Shown: positions 1 through 5,715 of the stretch, piece by piece
How the letters are laid out: every line of letters starts with the position of its first letter
Position numbering within the stretch: the first letter of the stretch is position 1
Origin: Acidimicrobiaceae bacterium
GTDB lineage: Bacteria; Actinomycetota; Acidimicrobiia; Acidimicrobiales; MedAcidi-G1
Reading direction: 5' to 3'
DNA length: 6,197 bases
Assembly (NCBI GenBank): GCA_003541675.1
Contig: DPMC01000015.1
Coordinates: 1-6,197, forward strand
Made by a program: the position numbers and the translations under genes
Notes under the pieces: generated by a model
Seen by the model: the letters and a program-made list of their open reading frames with translations, nothing else
Told to the model about the DNA's origin: nothing
Databases searched by the model: none

Positions 1-34
1 CAACTGCTGGAGTCGAGGACGAATCCGAGGCGAG

Positions 35-610
35 TCACGAGGCCCCTGGGACCATCTGGTGGATACCGGCACACAACAGGTCGACCAGGCGGTCGAAGCT
101 CTCGTCGAGGTCGACGGGATGAGGGTGGCCGTCACCGGACTCGAGGTGGGCGAAGCCGTGGAGGGCGCTTCGCATCGACCGGGCGGCGTGCACCCGGTCG
201 ACGTCGGCCAGCCCATAGGCGACCAGCGCCTGACCCAGAACGGCTACGACCCGTTCAACGGCCTCTTCCAGCTCCGCGTCACCGGCACACGGGTAGCGGT
301 CGGTGGCTGCGTAGAGGCCCGGGTGGTCACCGACCATGGCCCGCCAGGCCCGACCCATGGCCCGAACCGCGTCGTCGCCAGCCAGACCCACGGCGGCCTC
401 GCCGAGTCGGCTTGCCAGGATCTCACGGCCCCGGAGTCCGAGTGCCCGGACGAGGGCGTCGTAGCTGTCGATGTGCCGGTACAGGGCAGGCTGACGGACC
501 CCGAGCAGCAAGGCCACCCGGGTGAGGGTCACGGCATCAAGGCCTTCGGAGTCGGCCAGTGCAGCCGCCGAATCCACGACCTGATCGGTGTCCAACGTCC
601 GGCGGCTCAT
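35..610 (-). CDS. TetR/AcrR-family transcriptional regulator
   Basis: This 191-aa protein has the size and layout of a TetR-family one-component repressor. The N-terminal helix-turn-helix lies at about residues 12-50, with recognition-helix region LTRVALLLGVRQPALYRHI (about 29-47), including the family's typical LYRH. The rest is an all-helical ligand-binding and dimerisation domain. Its C-terminal part (SALHGFAHLESG, about 148-159, then LFxxLVDLLxAGI-like residues) resembles the WHG/TetR_C_33 type. The ATG at 610 is preceded by AGGG seven bases upstream. The gene is the last of the minus-strand series, 84 nt after the EamA gene. A 15-bp near-palindrome lies 14 bp upstream of the start and recurs in the divergent spacer at 5645-5659, so autoregulation plus control of the catabolic operon is inferred. 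The ligand is unknown. Characterised taurine clusters usually use a MocR/GntR-type TauR instead. The family call is secure; the target assignment is inference. Confidence 0.93.
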   Translation of the reverse strand: MSRRTLDTDQVVDSAAALADSEGLDAVTLTRVALLLGVRQPALYRHIDSYDALVRALGLRGREILASRLGEAAVGLAGDDAVRAMGRAWRAMVGDHPGLYAATDRYPCAGDAELEEAVERVVAVLGQALVAYGLADVDRVHAARSMRSALHGFAHLESGDGHPHPVDLDESFDRLVDLLCAGIHQMVPGAS

Positions 611-624
611 GGTCGAACCCTAGT

Positions 625-639
625 GTTAGAGACTCTCAC
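625..639. promoter_or_regulatory. Candidate TetR operator, site A (upstream of tetR)
   Basis: The sequence GTTAGAGACTCTCAC is an odd-length near-palindrome: 7-bp arms around a central A, with one mismatched pair. It begins 14 bp upstream of the regulator's ATG, where it would overlap or adjoin that gene's promoter. With the two following bases it matches site B (5645-5661) at 14 of 17 positions in the same orientation. Each site departs from the ideal GTTAGAG-N-CTCTAAC at one right-arm base. Arm length and symmetry fit a TetR dimer; binding has not been shown. Confidence 0.65.
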
Positions 640-645
640 GTGCCA

Positions 646-660
646 GTTAGAGGGAGCCAC
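646..660. promoter_or_regulatory. Possible second half-operator, 21 bp from site A
   Basis: A perfect copy of the left arm, GTTAGAG, occurs at 646-652, exactly 21 bp (two helical turns) after the one in site A. Its right arm (GAGCCAC) matches the ideal CTCTAAC only at the last two bases, so it is at most a half-site. A degenerate copy at the same 21-bp offset also accompanies site B, which makes chance less likely. Confidence 0.35.
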
Positions 661-667
661 ATTTACT

Positions 668-694
668 GCAACACCATCTCTCGCTTCATGTTGC
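668..694 (-). terminator. Weak stem-loop just after the EamA stop codon
   Basis: GCAACA (668-673) and TGTTGC (689-694) form a 6-bp inverted repeat around a 15-nt loop, directly abutting the EamA stop codon on the minus strand. There is no run of T after it in the transcript sense, and the stem is short and only moderately GC-rich, so it is not a standard intrinsic terminator. It may weaken read-through into tetR or stabilise the 3' end, or it may be chance. Confidence 0.2.
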
Positions 695-1492
695 TCACCA
701 CACCACCAGCCCGGCACCAACGGTCACCAGCACGGCACCCCACATGGCCCGTGGGCCGAGGGATTCCCGGGCAATGAGCACGCCTAGGACCACCGAAACC
801 TGACGGAGTCCGGTCACCTGCCCGGCCTGGGCCTGCTGGAAGGCCATCAGGATCAGGCCGTACGCCCCGCCCTGCCCGACGCCCACCACCGCGGCATGGC
901 CCAGCACCGGTCGAACCCGGTCCATGCCGGGACGCCTCACCGTCAGGACACCTACCGAACTGATGATCATGATCACCGACATGTAGCCCATGGCCCCGGT
1001 GAGATCGACAGAGCGTGCATCGATCAGGGAGTAGCCCACCGTGCACAACCCGGTCGCCGCGGCCAGCACTACAGCCCGAAGCTCTTGACGCTGTGTTCCC
1101 ACCCCGGCCAGCGAGAGCAGGCCGACGACCAGGACGACCAGACCCATCGCCGTGAACGCCGACGGGGTCTCGTCGAGGAGCAGCCAACCCCCGAGGCCGA
1201 CCAGCAGAGGGGCCGTGCCGCGCGCGATCGGGTAGGCCACACTGAGGCTCCCCGCCCGGTAGGCCGAACCGAGCAGGCCCATGTACAGGCCTTGGGCCAA
1301 CGACGAGGCCAGCACCCAACCCATCACCTCGCCCGGTGGGTCGACCACCGCAGCGGGCAGCAGCACGATCCCTACGAAGAGGTAGGCCAGCGCGATGACC
1401 ACTTCTGGGTCACCCCCCCGATGCAGGCGGGCGTTCCAACCGGCGTGGAGGACCGTCGAGGCCAGCACGAGGAAGACGGCAGACAGCGACAC
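695..1492 (-). CDS. EamA/DMT-family transporter, ten predicted helices
   Basis: This 265-aa, very hydrophobic protein shows the two-fold internal repeat of the drug/metabolite transporter superfamily. The first EamA unit runs from LASTVLHAGWNARL (about 10-23) to AYPIARGTAPLLVGLGGWLLLDE (about 86-108). The second ends in QVTGLRQVSVVLGVLIARESLG (about 225-246) and a last helix to the C-terminus. About ten membrane segments can be picked out, so it acts in the cytoplasmic membrane. The start is a GTG at 1492 with AGGAG eight bases upstream. It lies 32 nt after the phosphotransacetylase gene and is probably co-transcribed. EamA proteins move varied small metabolites, often outward. A role in exporting a pathway product or overflow intermediate, or in importing a related substrate, is inference only. 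The family is clear; the substrate is unknown. Confidence 0.9.
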   Translation of the reverse strand: MSLSAVFLVLASTVLHAGWNARLHRGGDPEVVIALAYLFVGIVLLPAAVVDPPGEVMGWVLASSLAQGLYMGLLGSAYRAGSLSVAYPIARGTAPLLVGLGGWLLLDETPSAFTAMGLVVLVVGLLSLAGVGTQRQELRAVVLAAATGLCTVGYSLIDARSVDLTGAMGYMSVIMIISSVGVLTVRRPGMDRVRPVLGHAAVVGVGQGGAYGLILMAFQQAQAGQVTGLRQVSVVLGVLIARESLGPRAMWGAVLVTVGAGLVVW

Positions 1493-1524
1493 CGGTACGT
1501 CTCCTGTTCCCGTATTCCGGTCAA

Positions 1525-2466
1525 TCAGGTGCCGATAGCGCCGCTTGAGCGCGCCTGCAGCCCGGCGATGACCGCCACGTCGACGATGTCAGCCGCCGAA
1601 CAGCCCCGCGACAGATCGTGCAGGATCCCGTCCAGCCCCTGGAGGAGCGGCCCATAGGCCCGGGCGCCGCCGAGGCGCTCGGTGACCTTGTAGGCGATAT
1701 TGCCGCTGTCCAGGTCGGGGAACACGAAGACGTCCGCCGCGCCGGCCACCGGTGACCCAGGGGCCTTGACGGCCGCCACGGAGGGAACGATCGCCGCGTC
1801 GAACTGCAGCTCTCCGTCGACGGTCAGATCGGGCCGCCGGTCGGCGACCAGTGCCGTGGCGGCCCGCACCTTGTCCACCCGGGGATGTTCGGCACTGCCC
1901 TTCGTCGAAAAAGAGAGCATGGCCACCCGGGGTAAACCGCCCCCGGAGACTGGACCGGCCAACCCGGTCCAGGTGTCGGCCGTCGAGGAGGCGATGGTGG
2001 CCAACTGGGACACATCGGGGTCGGGCACCACGCCGCAGTCTCCGTAGGCCACCAACCGGCCATCGGCCAGAACCATCAGGAAGCAGCTCGAAACCATCTC
2101 CACTCCGGGGGCCACCCCCAGAACCTTGAGTCCGGCCCTTAGGACGTCGGCCGTCGACCGGGTGGCCCCGGCCACCGCGGCGTCAGCTGCTCCGGATCGC
2201 ACCAGCACTGTGGCCGCCACGATCGGGTCGCTCACGTCTAGGCCTGCATCCTCGGCCCTGGCGATCGCTTCGGCCTGTTGACCGTCGCTACGGTCCACGA
2301 TCGGATGGACGGGCTGCACAAGCTCTTCGTCCACCAATTGGATGGCCGCGAAGTCGGCTCGGGGGTCACCTAGATCAGCCAGCACCACCCGCGCCGGATC
2401 TGTCGCAGCCAGCTCGTACCACCCGGAAACAACCGCCGGGACGTTTGAACTCCCCGGGGAACTCAC
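1525..2466 (-). CDS. pta: Phosphate acetyltransferase (PTA/PTB family)
   Basis: This protein of about 313 aa is predicted to convert acetyl phosphate and CoA to acetyl-CoA and phosphate in the cytoplasm. Its length matches single-domain phosphotransacetylases. Visible family landmarks are DPARVVLADLGDPR (23-36), VAGATRSTADVLRAGL (98-113), SSCFLMV (126-132), the SFSTKGSA block (185-192), DGELQFDAA (217-225), SGNIAYK (254-260) and LQGLDGILHDLSRGCSAAD (275-293). The last contains the Ser-Arg and Asp equivalent to the Ser309/Arg310/Asp316 active-site residues of the Methanosarcina enzyme. The frame stays open far upstream (to 3366), but that part is a shadow of the permease. I prefer GTG 2466, with GGAG 11 nt upstream; TTG 2493, overlapping the permease TGA, is the alternative (322 aa). 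It follows the permease by 23 nt. In taurine degraders, Pta consumes the acetyl phosphate made by Xsc, which is not seen here. A related acyl group is possible. Confidence 0.88.
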   Translation of the reverse strand: MSSPGSSNVPAVVSGWYELAATDPARVVLADLGDPRADFAAIQLVDEELVQPVHPIVDRSDGQQAEAIARAEDAGLDVSDPIVAATVLVRSGAADAAVAGATRSTADVLRAGLKVLGVAPGVEMVSSCFLMVLADGRLVAYGDCGVVPDPDVSQLATIASSTADTWTGLAGPVSGGGLPRVAMLSFSTKGSAEHPRVDKVRAATALVADRRPDLTVDGELQFDAAIVPSVAAVKAPGSPVAGAADVFVFPDLDSGNIAYKVTERLGGARAYGPLLQGLDGILHDLSRGCSAADIVDVAVIAGLQARSSGAIGT

Positions 2467-2489
2467 CGGGCGGGAATCTCCGGATGAGC

Positions 2490-3353
2490 TCAACCCTTGC
2501 CACGCCAAGGGATGAGGCGCCGCTCCAGGAAACGCATGGCCAGGTCCATGGCCACACCGATGACCCCGATGACGATGATCGACACGACTACGACATCCAT
2601 CCGGAAGAACTTCGAGGCAGCAAAGATCATTGCTCCGAGGCCGGTGGTCGTCCCGGTCAACTCGGCGGCCACCAGGGTTCCCCAGCACACACCGAGGGCG
2701 ACCCGCATGCCGGTGAAGATGTCTGGCAGCGCGTTGGGGAGAATCACGTACCGCAGGATCTGCCACTTGTTGGCACCCAGGGAATAGGCGGCGTGGACCT
2801 TCGAGCCCCGCACGCCGAGTACCCCGGCCCGAGCCGCGATGACCATGATCCATACCGCAGCGAAGAACAAGAGGTTGACCTTGGAACCCTCGCCGATGCC
2901 GAACCACACGATGAACAGCGGCAGCAGGGCCAGAGGTGGCACAGGACGCAGCAACTCGACGATGGGGTCGAAGATGCCCCGTAGCCGGTTGGACAGGCCC
3001 ATGGCGAAACCGACGGGCACACCCACGATCACCCCGTAGACGAGACCCTTGAGGACCCGCCAGAGACTGGCCCACGTGTGGTCCCACAGGCTGACCCGGC
3101 GGTAACCGTCGGTCGCCAACTCGAGGAAGGCGTCCCACGTCTGACGCATCGATGGGAACGTCCGGTCGTTGATCATCGGTTCGGTTCCGCTCTTGATCCA
3201 CCACCAGATGAAGGCCACGAACAGCAGTGAGGCGACGCTCCAAAGCGGGGAACCCTTGACCTCCGAGGCATCGCCGAAGGTCACGGTCTTGCGGCCACTG
3301 GCCCCCTTGCGAACCGCTCCCGCGTGGCCGGCGAGCCTGCTGGGGATGCTCAC
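2490..3353 (-). CDS. ABC transporter permease, TauC/SsuC type
   Basis: This 287-aa inner-membrane permease belongs to the nitrate/sulfonate/taurine ABC importer family (binding-protein-dependent transport fold). After a basic N-terminal tail of about 35 residues, hydrophobic segments lie near 36-54, 99-121, 136-154, 158-178, 215-235 and 253-275, giving six helices. The ATPase-contacting EAA loop is clear: HAAYSLGANKWQILRYVILP (188-207). The GTG start at 3353 overlaps the ATPase stop by 4 nt (GTGA) and has GGAGGT five bases upstream, so the two are translationally coupled. No substrate-binding protein gene lies in the window, so the partner must be outside it. Substrate is not readable from the permease: taurine or another sulfonate is suggested by the neighbouring transaminase and phosphotransacetylase, but related permeases carry nitrate, pyrimidines or thiamin precursors. 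Confidence 0.92.
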   Translation of the reverse strand: MSIPSRLAGHAGAVRKGASGRKTVTFGDASEVKGSPLWSVASLLFVAFIWWWIKSGTEPMINDRTFPSMRQTWDAFLELATDGYRRVSLWDHTWASLWRVLKGLVYGVIVGVPVGFAMGLSNRLRGIFDPIVELLRPVPPLALLPLFIVWFGIGEGSKVNLLFFAAVWIMVIAARAGVLGVRGSKVHAAYSLGANKWQILRYVILPNALPDIFTGMRVALGVCWGTLVAAELTGTTTGLGAMIFAASKFFRMDVVVVSIIVIGVIGVAMDLAMRFLERRLIPWRGKG

Positions 3354-4156
3354 GACACACCTCCATCGTGGCCCATGATCTGCTCCTCCATCTCCCAGAT
3401 GAGCGACAGCAACTCCTCGCGCTTCTCGATGAACTCGGGCGAGGCTTTCATCTCACGGGGATCGACGTGGAGCCCCTTGGCCGCGAACGGCAGCTCGTAT
3501 TCGCGCTCCACGCGACCCGGACGCGGAGCCATCACGAAGAGGCGGTCACCCAGGTAGAGGGCCTCCTCCACGCTGTGGGTGACCAGAACGATCGTCTTGC
3601 CCGTCTCCTGCCAGAGCTTCAGGATGAGACTCTGCATCTTCTCCCTGGTGAGGGCATCGAGGGCACCCAACGGCTCGTCCATGAGGATGATCTCAGGATC
3701 GTTGGCGAGGCATCGGGCCAGGGCGACCCGCTGCTGCATGCCACCGGAGAGTTCGTAGACCGCCTTGTCGCCGAAGCCCTGCAGACCCACCGTGGCCAGC
3801 AGGTCCTGGACCAGCTCGTTGGTCTCGGATCGCTTCTTTCGGTTCATCCGGGGTCCAAAGGCCACGTTCTGAGCCACCGACTGCCACTCAAACAGGGCGC
3901 CCTGCTGGAAGACCATGCCCCGCTCTTGGCCGGGCCCCCTGATGGGGTCGCCACCGAGGGTTACCGACCCCGACGTGGGAGCCAGGAAGCCGGCGATGAT
4001 GTTGAGCAACGTCGTCTTGCCGCACCCGGAGGGCCCAAGCAGCGTCAGCAACCGCCCGGCCTCGAGGTCGAACGAGACGTCGTGCAAGGCCTGAACCGAG
4101 CCACCCTTCGGCAACTCGTAGACCATGCCCAGCCCCTCGACTGAAAGATTCTTCAC
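3350..4156 (-). CDS. ABC transporter ATP-binding protein, TauB/SsuB type
   Basis: This 268-aa cytoplasmic ATPase energises the adjacent permease. All nucleotide-binding motifs are intact: Walker A GPSGCGKT (41-48), Q-loop VFQQGALFEW (82-91), signature LSGGMQQR (136-143), Walker B IILMDEP (156-162), D-loop GALDA (164-168) and H-loop His194 (LVTHSVEEA). The spacing and the LFVMAPRPGRVEREYELPF segment (206-224) are typical of the nitrate/sulfonate/taurine subfamily. The start is a GTG at 4156 preceded by GAGGGGG at a spacing of eight bases. It lies 51 nt downstream of the aminotransferase stop, the largest gap in the first part of the operon, with a small stem-loop in that gap. It overlaps the permease gene by 4 nt. 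The function as importer ATPase is firm; the transported compound is inferred only from context. Confidence 0.95.
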   Translation of the reverse strand: MKNLSVEGLGMVYELPKGGSVQALHDVSFDLEAGRLLTLLGPSGCGKTTLLNIIAGFLAPTSGSVTLGGDPIRGPGQERGMVFQQGALFEWQSVAQNVAFGPRMNRKKRSETNELVQDLLATVGLQGFGDKAVYELSGGMQQRVALARCLANDPEIILMDEPLGALDALTREKMQSLILKLWQETGKTIVLVTHSVEEALYLGDRLFVMAPRPGRVEREYELPFAAKGLHVDPREMKASPEFIEKREELLSLIWEMEEQIMGHDGGVS

Positions 4157-4190
4157 GTTTCGGTCCCCCTCAGTACCGGTGTCGTTCCCC

Positions 4191-4208
4191 GACCGATCCC
4201 TGTCGGTC
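4191..4208 (-). other. Small stem-loop touching the aminotransferase stop
   Basis: GACCGA (4191-4196) and TCGGTC (4203-4208) form a perfect 6-bp inverted repeat with a 6-nt loop. It shares one base with the aminotransferase TAG and lies 34 nt before the ATPase start. No T-tract follows in the transcript, so it is not a standard terminator. It could act as an mRNA processing or stability element separating aminotransferase from transporter expression. Confidence 0.3.
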
Positions 4209-5578
4209 TAGTCGTTGTCGCCCAGCCATGCATCGACCCGGTCGATCACCCGGTCGATCCGGGCCACCAGGTCGTCGATGATCGCACGGTCTGCGACCAG
4301 CGGTGGCGAGATGGTCAGGCCGGTGTAGCCACGATCATCGGGCCGCACCGTCATCCGCTCTTCGCGGACGAAGCCGCCCAACGCCCCGCCCCGCAGGCCG
4401 GTCTCCTGGGTGGGGCTGAGGTCGCGGTCGTCAGCCGAGTCAGCGCAAAGGTCCACGGCGTAGAAGTAGCCGGTGCCCCGAACCTCGCGGACCGACCGAT
4501 GGGCATCACCCATCGCCTGCAACTGCTCGGTGAAGTAGCCCTCGTTGTCCAGCACATGCTGCAACACGCCCTCGTCACGCATGGCAGTCATGTTGGCCAC
4601 GGCCACCGCAGTGGCCACCGGATGCCCACCGAACGTCGAGCCGTGCACGTACGAACCCATGGGCGAGTCGAACAGCTCCTCGACCAGCTGGCCACGGATG
4701 ACCACCCCGCCGAGCGGCTGGTAGGCAGAAGTAACGCCCTTGGCGAAGGTGATCATGTCGGGCACCACGTCCAGACGCTCGCTGGCGAACCAGTGGCCGA
4801 ACCGACCGAACGAGCAGATGACCTCATCGGCCACCAGCAACACGCCATACCGGTCGCAGATGCGACGAAGCTCCTGCCAGTAGCCGTTGGGCGGCACCAG
4901 GGCACCACCACCGTTCTGAACCGGTTCGCCGATAACCATCGAGATGGTCTCGGGGCCCTCGGCCAGAATCATCTCCTCGATGGCCTGCACACAGGACAGT
5001 TCTGCGGCCGGGGTGCCGACCGGAGAGGTGCACTCACGGGTATTGGAGACATGGCGGGTGCCGTCCCACAGCATCGGCAGATACGGATCCCGGAACTTGG
5101 GGATACCGGTGACCGAAAGCGCCCCCAGCGTCGTGCCGTGGTAGGCCCAGTTACGAGAGATGACCTTGTAGCGAGCCTCGTCTCCCCGGGCCAGGTGATA
5201 GTTGCGGGCGAACTTGATGGCCGACTCCACAGCTTCGGACCCCGAGCTCACGAAGAACGTCTCGCTCAGATCCCCAGGGGCAAAGCCGGCGATCATCTCC
5301 GCGGCCTCAATGGCTGGCGGGTGAGCGAACCCCCAGTTGGTGGAGTAGGCAAGCTTGTTCATCTGCTTGGCCGCCGCGTTCGATAGATCGGGCCGACCGT
5401 GACCGATGTTCACGCAGAACAGACCGGCTAGGCCATCGAGGTACTCGACTCCGTCGGCGTCGTAGAGGTAGCAGCCCTCAGCTCGTTCGATGATGGGCAG
5501 GGCATCGTTCTGCCATGCCGCCTTCGGTGTGAAGTGGGGTACGAGATGCTTCTGGGCGAGTTCTCGATGGGTGCTCAT
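4208..5578 (-). CDS. Class III PLP-dependent aminotransferase (possible taurine/omega-amino acid:pyruvate type)
   Basis: This 456-aa cytoplasmic enzyme of the class III (omega-amino acid) aminotransferase family moves an amino group from a terminal amine to a keto acid, often pyruvate. Key features: SSGSEAVE (111-118) for PLP phosphate, Tyr146-His147 in NWAYHGTT stacking on the cofactor, Glu218 in IGEPVQNGGG, Asp251 in VADEVICSFGRFG binding the pyridine nitrogen, catalytic Lys280 in TFAKGVTSAYQPLGG, and Thr315 in HGSTFGGHP. Length is normal for the family. ATG 5578 is chosen because GGAGGA lies just upstream; GTG 5608 would add ten unlikely residues. It is the first gene of the minus-strand operon, upstream of the ABC transporter and phosphotransacetylase. 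That context favours taurine:pyruvate aminotransferase (giving sulfoacetaldehyde). Beta-alanine, GABA, putrescine or another omega-amine is equally possible from the sequence alone. Confidence 0.93.
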   Translation of the reverse strand: MSTHRELAQKHLVPHFTPKAAWQNDALPIIERAEGCYLYDADGVEYLDGLAGLFCVNIGHGRPDLSNAAAKQMNKLAYSTNWGFAHPPAIEAAEMIAGFAPGDLSETFFVSSGSEAVESAIKFARNYHLARGDEARYKVISRNWAYHGTTLGALSVTGIPKFRDPYLPMLWDGTRHVSNTRECTSPVGTPAAELSCVQAIEEMILAEGPETISMVIGEPVQNGGGALVPPNGYWQELRRICDRYGVLLVADEVICSFGRFGHWFASERLDVVPDMITFAKGVTSAYQPLGGVVIRGQLVEELFDSPMGSYVHGSTFGGHPVATAVAVANMTAMRDEGVLQHVLDNEGYFTEQLQAMGDAHRSVREVRGTGYFYAVDLCADSADDRDLSPTQETGLRGGALGGFVREERMTVRPDDRGYTGLTISPPLVADRAIIDDLVARIDRVIDRVDAWLGDND

Positions 5579-5581
5579 GGA

Positions 5582-5587
5582 TCCTCC
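5582..5587 (-). promoter_or_regulatory. Shine-Dalgarno site deciding the aminotransferase start
   Basis: GGAGGA on the minus strand, three bases before ATG 5578, is the strongest ribosome binding site in the leader. It lies inside the ten-codon extension that would result from the upstream in-frame GTG at 5608, so it supports the shorter protein. Confidence 0.7.
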
Positions 5588-5597
5588 GCTGGGGATG

Positions 5598-5625
5598 CGG
5601 TCGTACACTGCGCGGACCGGTCGTA
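5598..5625. repeat. Direct repeat CGGTCGTA x2, 20-bp period
   Basis: CGGTCGTA occurs at 5598-5605 and again at 5618-5625, two helical turns apart, in the 5' leader or promoter of the aminotransferase operon. The second copy overlaps the palindrome GACCGGTC (5615-5622). The arrangement could be a tandem activator site, but 8-bp repeats in GC-rich DNA can arise by chance. Confidence 0.3.
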
Positions 5626-5626
5626 G

Positions 5627-5640
5627 GTGACTGGCGTCAC
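5627..5640. promoter_or_regulatory. Candidate CRP/GlxR-type site GTGA-N6-TCAC
   Basis: GTGACTGGCGTCAC is a 14-bp perfect inverted repeat (5-bp arms, 4-bp spacer). Its GTGA-N6-TCAC core matches the CRP/FNR-superfamily consensus TGTGA-N6-TCACA at all eight inner bases and lacks only the outermost T and A. It ends five bases before operator B. A role in cAMP-linked carbon-source control of the divergent genes is inferred. Confidence 0.4.
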
Positions 5641-5644
5641 TGGC

Positions 5645-5659
5645 GTTAGAGCCTGTAAC
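5645..5659. promoter_or_regulatory. Candidate TetR operator, site B (divergent spacer)
   Basis: GTTAGAGCCTGTAAC has a perfect GTTAGAG left arm and a right arm differing by one base from the ideal CTCTAAC. It agrees with site A (625-641) at 14 of 17 positions over 5645-5661. It lies 66 bp upstream of the aminotransferase ATG and 95 bp upstream of the oxidoreductase ATG, inside the AT-rich promoter patch, where a bound dimer could block either or both divergent promoters. Confidence 0.65.
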
Positions 5660-5665
5660 GTAATC

Positions 5666-5680
5666 GCTAAGTCTTCTAAC
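5666..5680. promoter_or_regulatory. Possible second half-operator, 21 bp from site B
   Basis: The right arm here, TTCTAAC (5674-5680), matches the ideal CTCTAAC at six of seven bases. The left arm (GCTAAGT) matches poorly (three of seven). The register is exactly 21 bp from site B, the same spacing as between site A and its half-site, suggesting two dimers on the same face of the helix. Confidence 0.33.
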
Positions 5681-5687
5681 AGCAAGG

Positions 5688-5715
5688 GCCCGGAGCGACG
5701 ACCCCCCAACCGGGC
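5688..5715 (+). other. GC-rich stem-loop in the oxidoreductase leader
   Basis: GCCCGG (5688-5693) pairs with CCGGGC (5710-5715) around a 16-nt loop, about 40 nt before the oxidoreductase ATG. It may fold in the 5' leader, but six GC pairs with a large loop are easily met by chance at this base composition. No riboswitch architecture was recognised. Confidence 0.15.

Noticed and set aside
637..642. CACGTG hexamer beside operator A
   Set aside because: A 6-bp palindrome is expected by chance; no second copy was seen in the divergent spacer.
59..787. Plus-strand open frame of 242 codons across tetR
   Set aside because: It is antisense to a clear TetR gene and the end of the EamA gene, with His/Gly/Pro-rich shadow composition and no family motifs.
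896..1657. Plus-strand open frame of 253 codons across the EamA/Pta junction
   Set aside because: His/Arg/Gln-rich shadow with no domain; it spans two real genes and their gap.
2494..3366. Upstream in-frame extension of the phosphotransacetylase to a 613-aa protein
   Set aside because: It overlaps the whole permease gene on the same strand in another frame, has an Arg/Gly/Pro-rich shadow-like composition and shows no recognisable domain; the permease frame has clear membrane helices and an EAA loop.
3368..4144. Plus-strand open frame of 258 codons opposite the ABC ATPase
   Set aside because: Typical antisense shadow of a high-GC gene; the minus strand carries all ABC motifs.
4499..5386. Plus-strand open frame of 295 codons opposite the aminotransferase
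   Set aside because: Antisense shadow rich in His/Arg/Gly; the minus strand contains every catalytic aminotransferase motif.
5615..5622. Perfect 8-bp palindrome GACCGGTC
   Set aside because: Too short and GC-rich to be significant by itself; mentioned only together with the overlapping direct repeat.
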